The notes under the pieces are model-generated. The model was not told the origin of the DNA. It did no database searches and was given only the letters and a program-made list of their open reading frames with translations. From NCBI GenBank assembly GCA_025463925.1, contig JAODBK010000038.1, positions 1 through 64,000 of the forward strand: DNA of 64,000 nt, read 5' to 3'. The position numbers and the translations under genes are program-made. This stretch comes from Acidimicrobiales bacterium (GTDB lineage: Bacteria > Actinomycetota > Acidimicrobiia > Acidimicrobiales > AC-14). Positions 1 to 8,696 of this stretch are shown here, piece by piece (position 1 is the stretch's first letter; each line of letters starts with the position of its first letter).

Positions 1-162
1 GGTCGCGACATCGGTGGCGCGGGCGCGGCCGATCCGCACCAGCGCGGCCAGCGCGGTGGCCCGTACGCGCGCCGAGTCGTCGGCGAGCGCCGAACGGGCG
101 GCCTCCTCGTCACCGGTGTGGCCGGCCACCGCCGCGGCCCGTCGACGGGCGGCCTCGTCCAT
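1..162 (-). CDS. HEAT-repeat protein, N-terminal part (cut by window edge)
   Basis: The minus strand reads open from an ATG at 162 to base 1, giving 54 residues that start MDEAARRRAAAVAG and continue through alternating Ala/Arg/Asp-rich helices such as SARVRATALAALVRIGR. That pattern is typical of a HEAT or PBS-lyase-like HEAT repeat, where paired helices form a scaffold for protein binding. A gggag stretch lies directly before the ATG, which is close for a ribosome-binding site, so the start is likely but not certain. The gene diverges from the sortase at 215. The partner and role cannot be judged from this fragment. Confidence 0.6.
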   Translation of the reverse strand, partial: MDEAARRRAAAVAGHTGDEEAARSALADDSARVRATALAALVRIGRARATDVAT

Positions 163-214
163 CTCCCGCGATCGTGGCAGGGAACGGCACCGCCCGAGTG
201 GAACCTGACGACTG

Positions 215-859
215 ATGCGTCGCGACACCCGACCGATGGCACTGACGATCGTCATCGTGGCGATGCTCCTCGCCAACGCCACGGTGTACGTGGCCCGGGC
301 GATGGCGCCGGCCGAGGCCCGGGCGGTCGACAGCCCGCTGCTCCGCCCGATGAGCGCGCCGGCCACGACCGCGCCGCCGACCACCGCCGCCGGCCTGGCT
401 CCGACCCGGAAGCTCGACCCGGTCCCGCCGCCGGTCAACGGGTACGCGGCCGAGAAGATCGTGCGGATCGGCACCATCGAGATCCCGAAGATCGGCCTGG
501 TCCACCCGATCTACGAGGGGATCACGCTGAACTCGATCGACCTCGGGCCCAGCCACTGGCCGGGCACCGCGTTCCCCGGTGAGGTCGGGAACGCGGTCTT
601 CGCCGGCCACCGGGTCACGCACACTCATCCGTTCCTGCGGATCAACGAACTGGTCCCGGGAGACGTCGTCATCTTCACCGTCGGCGGGTTGCGCTCCGTC
701 TACCGCATGACCGGCAGCCGGGTCGTGCGACCGAGCGAGACGTGGATCGCCAACCAGACGGCCACGCCGACGGCGACGTTGTTCGGCTGCCATCCGCCCC
801 ACTCGGCGACGTACCGGTACGTCGTGAGCTTGGCGCTCGAGTCCGTGCAGCCGGTCTGA
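215..859 (+). CDS. class E sortase
   Basis: Cysteine transpeptidase of the class E sortase type, 214 residues, which would anchor surface proteins to peptidoglycan precursors outside the membrane. An N-terminal membrane segment (about residues 8-30) is followed by a Pro/Thr-rich linker and the sortase barrel. Visible catalytic elements are the His in GHRVTHTHPF (H132) and the cysteine in TLFGCHPP (C192), followed by the strand containing YRYVV, where the catalytic Arg is expected. The ATG at 215 gives a normal membrane anchor. No sorting-signal substrate is recognised next to it. The gene is followed 3 bp later by the end of a convergent small membrane protein. Confidence 0.85.
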   Translation: MRRDTRPMALTIVIVAMLLANATVYVARAMAPAEARAVDSPLLRPMSAPATTAPPTTAAGLAPTRKLDPVPPPVNGYAAEKIVRIGTIEIPKIGLVHPIYEGITLNSIDLGPSHWPGTAFPGEVGNAVFAGHRVTHTHPFLRINELVPGDVVIFTVGGLRSVYRMTGSRVVRPSETWIANQTATPTATLFGCHPPHSATYRYVVSLALESVQPV

Positions 860-862
860 CGG

Positions 863-1138
863 TCAGCGGGCGGCGTGCCGCAGTGCCATGTCGGTGAGGA
901 AGGCGGCGGCACCGACGACCGCCGCGATGACGGCGCCGACGGTCGTGACCACCGCGGCCAGGCCGATCGCGCCCCGGAGCCGGGGCGCCGACCTCGTGGG
1001 CTCGCGGCGACTCCGGCGCGGCGCCGTGGCAGGCTGATCCTCCACCCGCCGGCCGGCGATCCGTTCGACATCGAGGGACCGCACGACACCGGCAATCGCA
1101 CCGGCCACGACCACGAGGCACACCACGAACGCGAACAT
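863..1138 (-). CDS. small two-helix membrane protein, unknown function
   Basis: This 91-residue protein starts MFAFVVCLVVVAGAIAGVV. One hydrophobic helix spans residues 2-20, a basic loop (RRSRREPTR) follows, and a second helix spans about residues 60-84. No family was recognised. The ATG at 1138-1136 overlaps the divergent ATG of the PDZ-Lon gene at 1137-1139: the four bases CATG serve as both start codons. A longer reading upstream would run antisense through the PDZ gene and looks like a shadow, so the short form was chosen. The gene is convergent with the sortase. Confidence 0.45.
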   Translation of the reverse strand: MFAFVVCLVVVAGAIAGVVRSLDVERIAGRRVEDQPATAPRRSRREPTRSAPRLRGAIGLAAVVTTVGAVIAAVVGAAAFLTDMALRHAAR

Positions 1139-2213
1139 GCCGCCCACGACTCTAGGCAGCGACCCACTCGGCTGGGCCCCGCCGCTGCCGCTGCCGCGAA
1201 AGCGGCGGCACCTGTGGCCAGTCGCGCTCGTCGTCCTCGCCGCGCTGGCGGTGGCGTCGGTGTTCGTCTCCTTGCCGTACGAGGTGGTCTCGCCGGGTGG
1301 TGCCAACGACCTCAGCGGGCTGGTTTCGATCAAGGGCACGTCCGAGTTCCGGGCAAAGGGCGCGGTGCTGTTCGTGACAGTGGGGGTGCGCGACAACGTG
1401 TCGCCGCTCCAGCTGCTGGCCGCGTGGGTCAGCCCCGACCGCGACTTCTACCGGTTGCCGAAGTCGTACAGCCACAAGCAGGAGCAGGTGATCAACACCA
1501 CACTGATGTCGGACTCGAAGCTACTGGCCGAGGGCGTCGCCATCAGTCGCGCCGGCCCGAATGCGCCCAAGGCGACCGGCGCCGAGGTGAGCGTCGTCGT
1601 GCCCGACCGACCGGCGGCCGCGTTCCTCAAGGTGCACGACGTGATCGTGGCGATCGACGGCAGGAAGGTCACCGCCACCGAATGCGCGGTCGGCGGGATC
1701 CGGGCCCACAAGCCCGGCGACAAGATCTCGGTCACCTTCATCCGCGACGGCAAGCAGCAGACCGCCGAGGCGACGCTGGCCGCCGGGCCGCAGAACACGC
1801 CGCTCCTCGGCGTGCAGCTCGAGACCAAGTTCGCCACCGGCTTCGCGGTCGACATCAACTCGGGCCTCGTCACCGGCCCGTCGGCCGGCCTCGCCTATGC
1901 CCTCGAGCTGCTCGACCTCATGACACCGGGCGAGCTGACGGGCGGCGCGCGCGTCGCCGCGACGGGGGAGCTGGACACCGACGGCAGCGGCAAGGTGCTG
2001 CCGATCGGCGGCGAGGCCGAGAAGGCGGCCACCGTCCGGAGCCAGCACGTGGCCATGTTCATCGTGCCGCGGGCCAACTACGCCAAGGCGAAGGCCCACG
2101 CCGGCAAGCTCCAGGTCGTCCCGGTGGACACCATCGACGACGCCCTTCGCGCGCTGGCGACGCTCCCGGGGAGCAACGCCGGGCAGTACCTGCAGGCGGC
2201 CTCGCCCTGCTGA
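1137..2213 (+). CDS. membrane-anchored PDZ and Lon-type (S16) protease
   Basis: A YlbL-like protein of 358 residues. A single N-terminal membrane helix (about 25-44) is followed by the motif SLPYEVVSPG, then a PDZ domain (about 140-215) and a Lon proteolytic domain (about 225-345). The Ser-Lys dyad is visible as S249 in GPSAGLAYAL and K296 in GGEAEKAATV. Family knowledge suggests ATP-independent cleavage at the outer face of the membrane, in quality control. It starts at the same CATG as the divergent gene on the other strand. The sensor kinase follows after 74 bp, so it may be the first gene of the signalling block. Substrates are unknown. Confidence 0.85.
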   Translation: MPPTTLGSDPLGWAPPLPLPRKRRHLWPVALVVLAALAVASVFVSLPYEVVSPGGANDLSGLVSIKGTSEFRAKGAVLFVTVGVRDNVSPLQLLAAWVSPDRDFYRLPKSYSHKQEQVINTTLMSDSKLLAEGVAISRAGPNAPKATGAEVSVVVPDRPAAAFLKVHDVIVAIDGRKVTATECAVGGIRAHKPGDKISVTFIRDGKQQTAEATLAAGPQNTPLLGVQLETKFATGFAVDINSGLVTGPSAGLAYALELLDLMTPGELTGGARVAATGELDTDGSGKVLPIGGEAEKAATVRSQHVAMFIVPRANYAKAKAHAGKLQVVPVDTIDDALRALATLPGSNAGQYLQAASPC

Positions 2214-2287
2214 GCGGCGGTACCATCACGAGGGCCGCGAGGCCGTCGATGATGCCCACCCGCCCTCCCTCTCTGGGTCGCTGAGCG

Positions 2288-4858
2288 ATGTCCAGCTCGG
2301 CCGCCCAGCTGCGTTTCGCCGTCGAGTTCGCGTCGTTCATCGTCGCGCTCGCCGGTGCCGGCGTCGTCGCGCTGCGACCCGAGCTGCTTGCCGTCCCGCG
2401 CCGCCTCCGCGGTGGGCCGGCCGCCGGGTTCCTCGCGCTGGCGGCCGCGGGCTTCCTGCACGGGTCACTGCTCGTGGGCCACGAACGGGAGGCCGGCGCG
2501 GTCATCGCGGTGCGGGTCGCGGGCATCGCCCTGCTCGCCGTCGCGCTGGCCGCGTGGCGGCCGAGTCCCGCCCGTTCCCGGCTGGTGTTGGCGCTCGTGC
2601 TGCTGGTGGCCGCCGAAGCGGTCGCCATCGCCTCGCCGAGCCACACCGCGGTGGCCGAGTGGCTCCGCGCCGGCGGGGCGATCGCGGTCGGGCTGCTGTT
2701 GCTCACCGCGGCGCGGCGGTCGATCACCGCACGGGTCGCGGTGAGCGCCGTCGGGTCGCTCCTGGTCGTCGTCACCGCAGTCTCGGTCGCGGGCTCCGTC
2801 GTCATCAGCCACAACGTCGAGCAGGAAGCGCTGCGGCGCGCCGACACCAGGGCCCGCGCCGAGGCGCAACAGGTCGACGTCACCGTTCGCAACGAGGCAC
2901 TGCGCGGCGCCCGCAACGCCGCGCTGGCGTTGACCGCGAGGCACGGCGCCCGGCTGGCCGCGTTGGCTGCGCAACCGGTGCACGACGAGGCCATCGACGC
3001 CGACCTCGAGAACCTGCGCCTGTCGTCGTTCGCGACCGGCCCGTTGGTGTACGTCACGCGCGGTGAAGTGCCGATCGGCGTGTCGAAGGGGATCGATGCC
3101 GCCAGCGCGCTGGCCCTGGCCGGGAGCAACGTCGTGCGCGACGTGATCGGCAACCGGCAGCAGGTCGGAAGCTCGGTCGAGGTCGTCGGAGGTCACGCCT
3201 ACGTCGTCGCCGTCAACGCCATCGAGGTGGCGACGCCCGACGACCCGAGCGACCTCGTCGGCGTCGTCGTCGCGACCGTGAGCCTCGACGACGGCTATCT
3301 CAGCCAGAAGCTGCTCAACGACGGCGGGCTGGGCCTCACCCTCGTCAGCGCCGACGCGCCGGTCGCGCGGGCCGGCACCGTCGACGTGCCGGCGGCGGCC
3401 GCGCTGCGCCTGGCCCGATCGGTGCTGGCCGGCAGCGGCGACGCGTCGGCGACCGCCGGCGGCACCTTCCTGGCGGCCCGCCCGATCGGCGCCATCAGCG
3501 GCGGTCGGCCGGTGCTCGCCATGGTTGCGGCCACGCCGACGTCGACGGTCGAAGCGACGCGGCGCAACCTCTTCCGCTCGCTCTTCCTCGTCGCGCTGGT
3601 GGCCGCGCTCGTCGGCTTGGCCTTCGCGCTGGCCGTCGGCGAGCGCATCGGCGCCGGCGTCGGCCGGTTGACGCGCGCCGCCGAAGGGATCCAGGGCGGC
3701 GACTTCGGCGTGCGGGCCGCGGTCCAGAGCGAGGACGAGGTCGGCGTGCTCGGCACCGCGTTCGACTCCATGGCCGGCTCGATCCAGTCGATGACCAGCG
3801 AGCTCCGTCACGCCGCCGAGGGCGAGGCCCGGCTCAGGAGCCGGCTCGAAGCGGTGCTGGCCGGCATGGGTGAGGCCGTCATCGCGGTCGACGCCGACGG
3901 CGTGGTGACGACGTTCAACCACGCCGCCGAGGAGCTGTTCGGGGTGCCGGCGGCGCAGGCCTTGGAGCACCCGGTGACCGATCTCGTCGGCGGCCCGGCG
4001 TCCTGGTCGCGCACCGAGATGCTCGGCCACGTCCCGGTCGCGGTGAGCTCGGGCCCGCTGACGGGCGTCGACGGCGACCAGGTCGGCTCGGTGTACGTGC
4101 TGCGCGACATGCGGCGCGAGCGCGAGGTCGAGCGCATGAAGACGGAGTTCCTCTCCAACATCAGCCACGAGCTGCGCACGCCGCTGACGCCGATCAAGGG
4201 CTACGCCGAGATGATGAAGGGCCGCGAGCTCCCGCGTGCCAAGTCGGTGGAGTTCCTCAGCGGCATCCTCGAGTCGGCCGAGCGCCTCGAGCGCGTCGTC
4301 GACCTGCTGGTGAGCTTCGCCGCGATCGAGGCCGGCCGCCTGACGTTGCGGACCGAGGCGCTCGACGTGCGCTCACTGTTCAGCGGCACCGCGGCGCGGT
4401 GGCAGGGCCGGCTCGACCCCGACCACCCGCTGCGGACTCGCGTCGCGCGCGGCGTCGGACCGGTGCTGGGCGACCGCCGCCTGCTCGAGCGGTCGATCGA
4501 CGAGTTGCTCGACAATGCGGTGAAGTACTCGCCTGATGGCGGCAAGGTCACGCTCACCGCGTCGGTGTCCGAGAACGGCCATGGCTCGTCGGTCGAGCTC
4601 TCGGTGAGCGACCAAGGCGTGGGCATCCCGCCCGACCGGATCGGCGAGCTCTTCACCGACTTCGCGCAGCTCGACGGATCGGCGACGCGTGAGTTCGGTG
4701 GCCTGGGCCTCGGGTTGACGTTCGTGCAGCGGATCGCGCGGGCCCATGACGGCCAGCTCGAGTGCGACTCGATCCCCGGCAAAGGATCGCGATTCTCAAT
4801 TGTCCTGCCCGTCATGCCGAAGAGGTCTGTGAAGAAGCGCGCGGAGAGGAAGCGGTGA
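2288..4858 (+). CDS. membrane sensor histidine kinase (HAMP, PAS, HisKA, HATPase_c)
   Basis: This 856-residue kinase has a bundle of hydrophobic helices in residues 1-190, an extracytoplasmic sensor region (about 190-420) and another membrane helix near 425-450. A HAMP segment (about 450-505) and a PAS-like segment (about 520-610) precede the kinase core. The phospho-acceptor is H627 in SNISHELRTPLTP. The ATP-binding boxes are IDELLDNAVKYSPDG (N), DQGVGIP (G1) and GGLGLGL (G2). Its stop overlaps the GTG of the FecR-domain lipoprotein, and a response regulator lies 1.2 kb downstream. The three are probably co-transcribed and form one signalling unit. The stimulus is unknown; the neighbours suggest an envelope signal. 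Confidence 0.88.
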   Translation: MSSSAAQLRFAVEFASFIVALAGAGVVALRPELLAVPRRLRGGPAAGFLALAAAGFLHGSLLVGHEREAGAVIAVRVAGIALLAVALAAWRPSPARSRLVLALVLLVAAEAVAIASPSHTAVAEWLRAGGAIAVGLLLLTAARRSITARVAVSAVGSLLVVVTAVSVAGSVVISHNVEQEALRRADTRARAEAQQVDVTVRNEALRGARNAALALTARHGARLAALAAQPVHDEAIDADLENLRLSSFATGPLVYVTRGEVPIGVSKGIDAASALALAGSNVVRDVIGNRQQVGSSVEVVGGHAYVVAVNAIEVATPDDPSDLVGVVVATVSLDDGYLSQKLLNDGGLGLTLVSADAPVARAGTVDVPAAAALRLARSVLAGSGDASATAGGTFLAARPIGAISGGRPVLAMVAATPTSTVEATRRNLFRSLFLVALVAALVGLAFALAVGERIGAGVGRLTRAAEGIQGGDFGVRAAVQSEDEVGVLGTAFDSMAGSIQSMTSELRHAAEGEARLRSRLEAVLAGMGEAVIAVDADGVVTTFNHAAEELFGVPAAQALEHPVTDLVGGPASWSRTEMLGHVPVAVSSGPLTGVDGDQVGSVYVLRDMRREREVERMKTEFLSNISHELRTPLTPIKGYAEMMKGRELPRAKSVEFLSGILESAERLERVVDLLVSFAAIEAGRLTLRTEALDVRSLFSGTAARWQGRLDPDHPLRTRVARGVGPVLGDRRLLERSIDELLDNAVKYSPDGGKVTLTASVSENGHGSSVELSVSDQGVGIPPDRIGELFTDFAQLDGSATREFGGLGLGLTFVQRIARAHDGQLECDSIPGKGSRFSIVLPVMPKRSVKKRAERKR

Positions 4859-6057
4859 AGACGCCACGAGCCCTTGTGGTGGCGGTGGTGGTCGCGACCG
4901 GGCTGGCCGGCGCCGGCTGTCGCGGCCACTCCGTCGCGCCTGGGGAGGCCCGGCTGGTGCCGTCCGGGCGGGTCGACGTCCAACGCACCGGGCATGCCTT
5001 CGCGCCGGTCAGTCACGCCACGACGCTGCACCGCGGCGACCAGGTGCGGGTCACCACCGGCTCGGCGCGCATGGAGCTGGCCGGTCGCCGGAGCATCGAG
5101 CTGCGCGACGGGTCGCAGGTCGCGCTCGGGGCGTCGCCCGAGCTCATCTCCGCCGACGCCCTCGTCACCGCGCTCGGCTCGCGTCTCACCGTCGTCGTCG
5201 GCGGCACCAATGTCGTGCTCACCGACGGCGCGGCCCGGCTGGCCAACCGGAATGGCGCGGTCGTCGTCGGCGTGTACCGCGGGTTGGTCGACGTCGACTC
5301 GGCGGGCCGGCGGCTCGACGGTGGCGTGCCGGCGCTGCGCCAGGTGACGATCGCCGCGCCCGGGCTGTTGCAGGACCGGCCGTCACCGCTCGACTACGAC
5401 GAGACCCACCCCGATCCGTGGGACCTCCGCTTCCTCAGCGATGCCATTTCGCTCGGCGCCGCGCTGTCGAGCCGCAGCCGCGCCGTGACCGCGTCGACGA
5501 CGCCGCGCGACGGCACGACGCCGGGCTTCTACCGCCAGCTCGTTCCGGATCTGGCGCGCCAGTCACTGCTCGACCAGAACATCGTCGATCAGCTGCGCGC
5601 CAACGGGCAGCGGCCGACCGGCGAGACGCTCGTCGGCCTGGCCATCACTGCCGCCGGGACGCGCGGGCAGTTCGTCGACCGCGTGCAGTCGGTGTTCGGC
5701 TTCCGCGACCAGGGCGCGCGATGGGGCCTCGTCGCGCTCGACCAGGGTGTCGACCGCGTCGGCGTGCTCGACGCCGTCGATCGGGCGCTCGGAACGCTCG
5801 CGCCGTCGTCGCTGATCGGGGTGGCGTCGGGCCGCGCCTCGGGCCCGTCGCCGACCACCGCGCCGACCGAGTCGCCGGGGCCCACCACGCCGGCGCCGCC
5901 GTCGACCCGTCCGTCGCCGCCCCCGACCTCGCCGCCAACCACCAAGCCGGTGATCCCACCGCCGCCGCCGACGGGCACGCCGGCCGACCCGGTGGCCAAG
6001 TCGCTGGTGGACACGATCAACGGGCTGCTCGGGCCGATCCTTCCCCCACGGCGGTAG
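4855..6057 (+). CDS. FecR-domain lipoprotein with Pro-rich tail
   Basis: A 400-residue secreted lipoprotein. The GTG at 4855 overlaps the kinase stop (GTGA) and gives a signal sequence ending in the lipobox GLAGAGC, so the mature protein would begin at Cys. Residues about 50-140 look like a FecR-type domain (HRGDQVRVTTGSARMEL, then RDGSQVALG). The middle part is helical and the C-terminus holds a Pro/Thr/Ser stretch (about 345-385) typical of a wall-spanning linker. The strict overlap with the kinase suggests it presents or tunes the signal read by the kinase sensor domain; that role is inferred. No catalytic motif was seen. Confidence 0.7.
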   Translation: MKTPRALVVAVVVATGLAGAGCRGHSVAPGEARLVPSGRVDVQRTGHAFAPVSHATTLHRGDQVRVTTGSARMELAGRRSIELRDGSQVALGASPELISADALVTALGSRLTVVVGGTNVVLTDGAARLANRNGAVVVGVYRGLVDVDSAGRRLDGGVPALRQVTIAAPGLLQDRPSPLDYDETHPDPWDLRFLSDAISLGAALSSRSRAVTASTTPRDGTTPGFYRQLVPDLARQSLLDQNIVDQLRANGQRPTGETLVGLAITAAGTRGQFVDRVQSVFGFRDQGARWGLVALDQGVDRVGVLDAVDRALGTLAPSSLIGVASGRASGPSPTTAPTESPGPTTPAPPSTRPSPPPTSPPTTKPVIPPPPPTGTPADPVAKSLVDTINGLLGPILPPRR

Positions 6058-6081
6058 GCGGGGCGGTAGCGTGGCCGGGCA

Positions 6082-6534
6082 ATGAGCACGGGTCGGGTGC
6101 TGGTCGTCGACGACGAGGACGACATCCGGGAGTTGTGCCGGGTGAACCTCGAGTTCGAGGGATACGAGGTGTTGGACGCCGCCGACGGCGAGGCAGCATT
6201 GCAGCTGGCCCGGCGGGAGCGCCCGGACATCATCTTCCTCGACCTCATGATGCCGAAGATGGACGGATGGGACGTCCTCCGCCATCTCAAGGAGGACGAC
6301 ACGACCGCCGACATCCCGGTGATCCTCCTGACCGCCAAGACCGGCGAGAACGAGCAGATGCGTGGCTGGTCGGAGGGCATCCTCGAGTACGTCTCGAAGC
6401 CGTTCAACCCGCTGTCGCTCGTCGAGTGGGCCAACCGCGCCATGCAGCCGCGGAACGCGGAGGACGAGGCCGAACGGCGCCGGCGGATCCTCGAACAACT
6501 CCGCCTCGTGCAGGAGTTGCGCCAAAACTCCTAG
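6082..6534 (+). CDS. single-domain response regulator (CheY-like)
   Basis: A receiver-only protein of 150 residues. It has the acidic pocket VVDDEDD (residues 8-14), phospho-acceptor D54 in IFLDLMMPKMDG, T84 in ILLTAK and K106 in YVSKPFNP, so the switch residues are complete. After the receiver there is only a basic helical tail (about 125-150) with no DNA-binding domain, so output must go through protein contact. It sits 24 bp after the FecR-domain lipoprotein and behind the kinase at 2288, its likely phosphodonor. The DivIVA-like gene follows after 22 bp and could be a functional partner. Confidence 0.87.
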   Translation: MSTGRVLVVDDEDDIRELCRVNLEFEGYEVLDAADGEAALQLARRERPDIIFLDLMMPKMDGWDVLRHLKEDDTTADIPVILLTAKTGENEQMRGWSEGILEYVSKPFNPLSLVEWANRAMQPRNAEDEAERRRRILEQLRLVQELRQNS

Positions 6535-6556
6535 CGAAGCTCGTAGGCTGACCGTC

Positions 6557-8686
6557 ATGGCTGATGGCCGAATCGTCATCACCAGCGAGCCGAGCCTGAG
6601 CCCTGGGGAAGTCGCGAGCCGCACGTTCGCGTCGTCGTTCCGCGGGTTCGACCAGGGCGAGGTTCGCCACTACCTCGAGCGGGTCGCCAACGAGCTGACC
6701 GCCGCGGTCGAGCGCGAGAAGGAGCTCAAGGCGCAGATGGACGCGCTGCGCCACAAGGCGGCGCACCCCGAGCTCGACGAGGAGGCGTTGACCAACGCGC
6801 TCGGCGAGGAGGCGGCGTCGATCCTGCGCTCGGCACGCGAGGCGGGGGCCGACATCCGGGCCAAGGCCGAGCAGTCGGTCGCCCGCCTCGTGCGCGAGGC
6901 CGAGGAGGACGCGGCCCGCATCCGCGGCGAGGCCGAGGGCGTGCTGGCCCGCCGGATCGAGGAGGCCGATGCCGCCGCGGCCCACATCCGGCAGTCGGCC
7001 GAGCACGACGCCCACGAGCTGCGGGCCCATGCCCATGCCGAGGCCGAGGCCGAGATCGAGGCGGCGCGCGCCCGCGGCAAGGAGATGGTGGTCGAGGCGC
7101 AGGCCGTCCGAGAGCGGGTGCTCACCGATCTCGCCCGCCGGCGCCGCATCGCGCACCTGCAGGTCGAGCAGCTGCGGGCCGGCCGGGAGCGCCTCCTCGA
7201 GGCGTACGGCGTCGTGCGCCGCACCCTCGACGAGGCCACCGACGAGCTCACCGTCGCCGAGGCCGAGGCCCGCATCGCCGCCGAGGCGGCGGCCCGGAAG
7301 GCGGCGGCCGAGGCCGAGGTGACCGCGGCCGACATCGACGCCGAGCTCGAGGCGGCGCGGGGGACCGACGGGCCCGTCATGGATCTCCCGGTCACGGGCA
7401 CGCCGCCGCAGGAGCCGCCGGCGGCCGAGGCGCCCGCAGTCGAAGCGTCCAAGGCCGAGGCACCCGAGGCCGCGCCCGCGGCTCCGGTGGACGAAACACC
7501 GTTGGACGAAACACCGGCGGCGGCCGAAGAGGCCGAGGTGGAGCTCCCGCGCGACGAGCGGCGGTCCTCGTCGCTCCGGATCCTGCGGCCCCGCCGCCAC
7601 GACAAGACCGCCGAGGCGCCGGCATCGGTCGTCGCCGTCGAGGGCTCGCGGGTCGACGAGGGCGTGCGGCTGCTGCGGCCGGCGCCGGAGGCTGAGGTCG
7701 AGGCTGAGGTGGAGGCTGATGTCGAGCCCGACGCCGTGGAGCCGGTGAACATTCCGATCGAGGCCGGGGCGGTGTCGGACCTGTTCGCCCGCATCAAGGC
7801 CGATCGGGCCGAGGCGGTGGCCAAGGCGCAGGAGGTGCTGGCCGACTCTCCGCCGCCATCGACGCCGGAGCCGCCGGCCCCGCCCGTCGAGCTGACCCCG
7901 GCGCCCGACCAACCGGCGGTCGCCGACTCGGAGCGCGGCGACTCCGAGCGTGACGACTCCGTGCACGACGACTCCGTGCCCGACGACGCGGTCGAGCCGC
8001 GGATCGCCGACGCCGACGAGTCGGCGCTCCAGCGGCGCGACGAGCACTTGGCGCCGCTCGAGTCGACGCTGACCCGCAAGCTCAAGCGGGTGTTGCAGGA
8101 CGAGCAGAACGAGGTGCTCGAGGGCTTGCGGACCGTGCGCGGCAAGCCGTCGGCGGACACCATCCTCCCGGCGGTCGCCGAGCACGCGGCGCGCTACGGG
8201 CAGGCGGTGGCGCCGAGCCTGGCCGACGCGCTCGGCGGCGGCTCGGGCCGCGCGGTCGTGACCGACGACGCCGATGTGATGGAGCTGTCCAACGACCTGG
8301 CGGCCGAGCTGGTGAGCGAGCTGCGGACGCGGCTCGAGTCGGCGTTGCACGACGTCGAGGGCGGCGGCGAGGACGGTGAGGGGCCACCGGAGGATGCCGA
8401 CGTCGTCGATCGAGTCGGTGCCGCGTACCGGCAGTGGAAGTCCCAACGGGTCGAGGCGGTCGCTCGGCACCACCTGGCGTGGGCGTGGTCCGCCGGTGCG
8501 TACCGCGCCCTGAACGACGGTGCCCCGACGCGATGGGTCGTCGACGACGAGGGTGGCCCGTGCCCCGACTGCGACGACAACGCGCTCGCCGGCGCCACGC
8601 CGCGGGGCGAGCGTTTCCCCACCGGGCAGTTGCACCCGCCGGCCCATCTGGGCTGCCGGTGCCTGCTCGTGCCGGCCGACCACTAG
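6557..8686 (+). CDS. DivIVA-like coiled-coil protein with phage MuF-like C-terminus
   Basis: A 709-residue protein. Residues about 15-60 carry a DivIVA-type N-terminus (SPGEVASRTF, then FRGFDQGEVRHYLERV), known in the family to bind membrane at curved sites. Residues about 65-270 are a long Ala/Glu/Arg coiled coil. An acidic, repeat-rich linker (about 290-500) includes EAEVEAEVEADVE and tandem ERGDSERDDS-like units. The last 100 residues are unusual: WVVDDEGGPCPDCDDN (C669, C672) then HPPAHLGCRC (H693, C700, C702), the pattern of the C-terminal tail of phage Mu F / SPP1 gp7 head-morphogenesis proteins. The ATG at 6557 was chosen because the family N-terminus starts there. A role in envelope or polar organisation is inferred. 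Confidence 0.7.
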   Translation: MADGRIVITSEPSLSPGEVASRTFASSFRGFDQGEVRHYLERVANELTAAVEREKELKAQMDALRHKAAHPELDEEALTNALGEEAASILRSAREAGADIRAKAEQSVARLVREAEEDAARIRGEAEGVLARRIEEADAAAAHIRQSAEHDAHELRAHAHAEAEAEIEAARARGKEMVVEAQAVRERVLTDLARRRRIAHLQVEQLRAGRERLLEAYGVVRRTLDEATDELTVAEAEARIAAEAAARKAAAEAEVTAADIDAELEAARGTDGPVMDLPVTGTPPQEPPAAEAPAVEASKAEAPEAAPAAPVDETPLDETPAAAEEAEVELPRDERRSSSLRILRPRRHDKTAEAPASVVAVEGSRVDEGVRLLRPAPEAEVEAEVEADVEPDAVEPVNIPIEAGAVSDLFARIKADRAEAVAKAQEVLADSPPPSTPEPPAPPVELTPAPDQPAVADSERGDSERDDSVHDDSVPDDAVEPRIADADESALQRRDEHLAPLESTLTRKLKRVLQDEQNEVLEGLRTVRGKPSADTILPAVAEHAARYGQAVAPSLADALGGGSGRAVVTDDADVMELSNDLAAELVSELRTRLESALHDVEGGGEDGEGPPEDADVVDRVGAAYRQWKSQRVEAVARHHLAWAWSAGAYRALNDGAPTRWVVDDEGGPCPDCDDNALAGATPRGERFPTGQLHPPAHLGCRCLLVPADH

Positions 8687-8696
8687 GGTTCGCCCC

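Noticed and set aside
2059-4197. Long minus-strand open frames opposite the sensor kinase (up to 567 residues)
   Set aside because: High GC makes antisense frames long; these are Arg/Ala/Gly-rich with no domain, while the plus frame has all kinase motifs.
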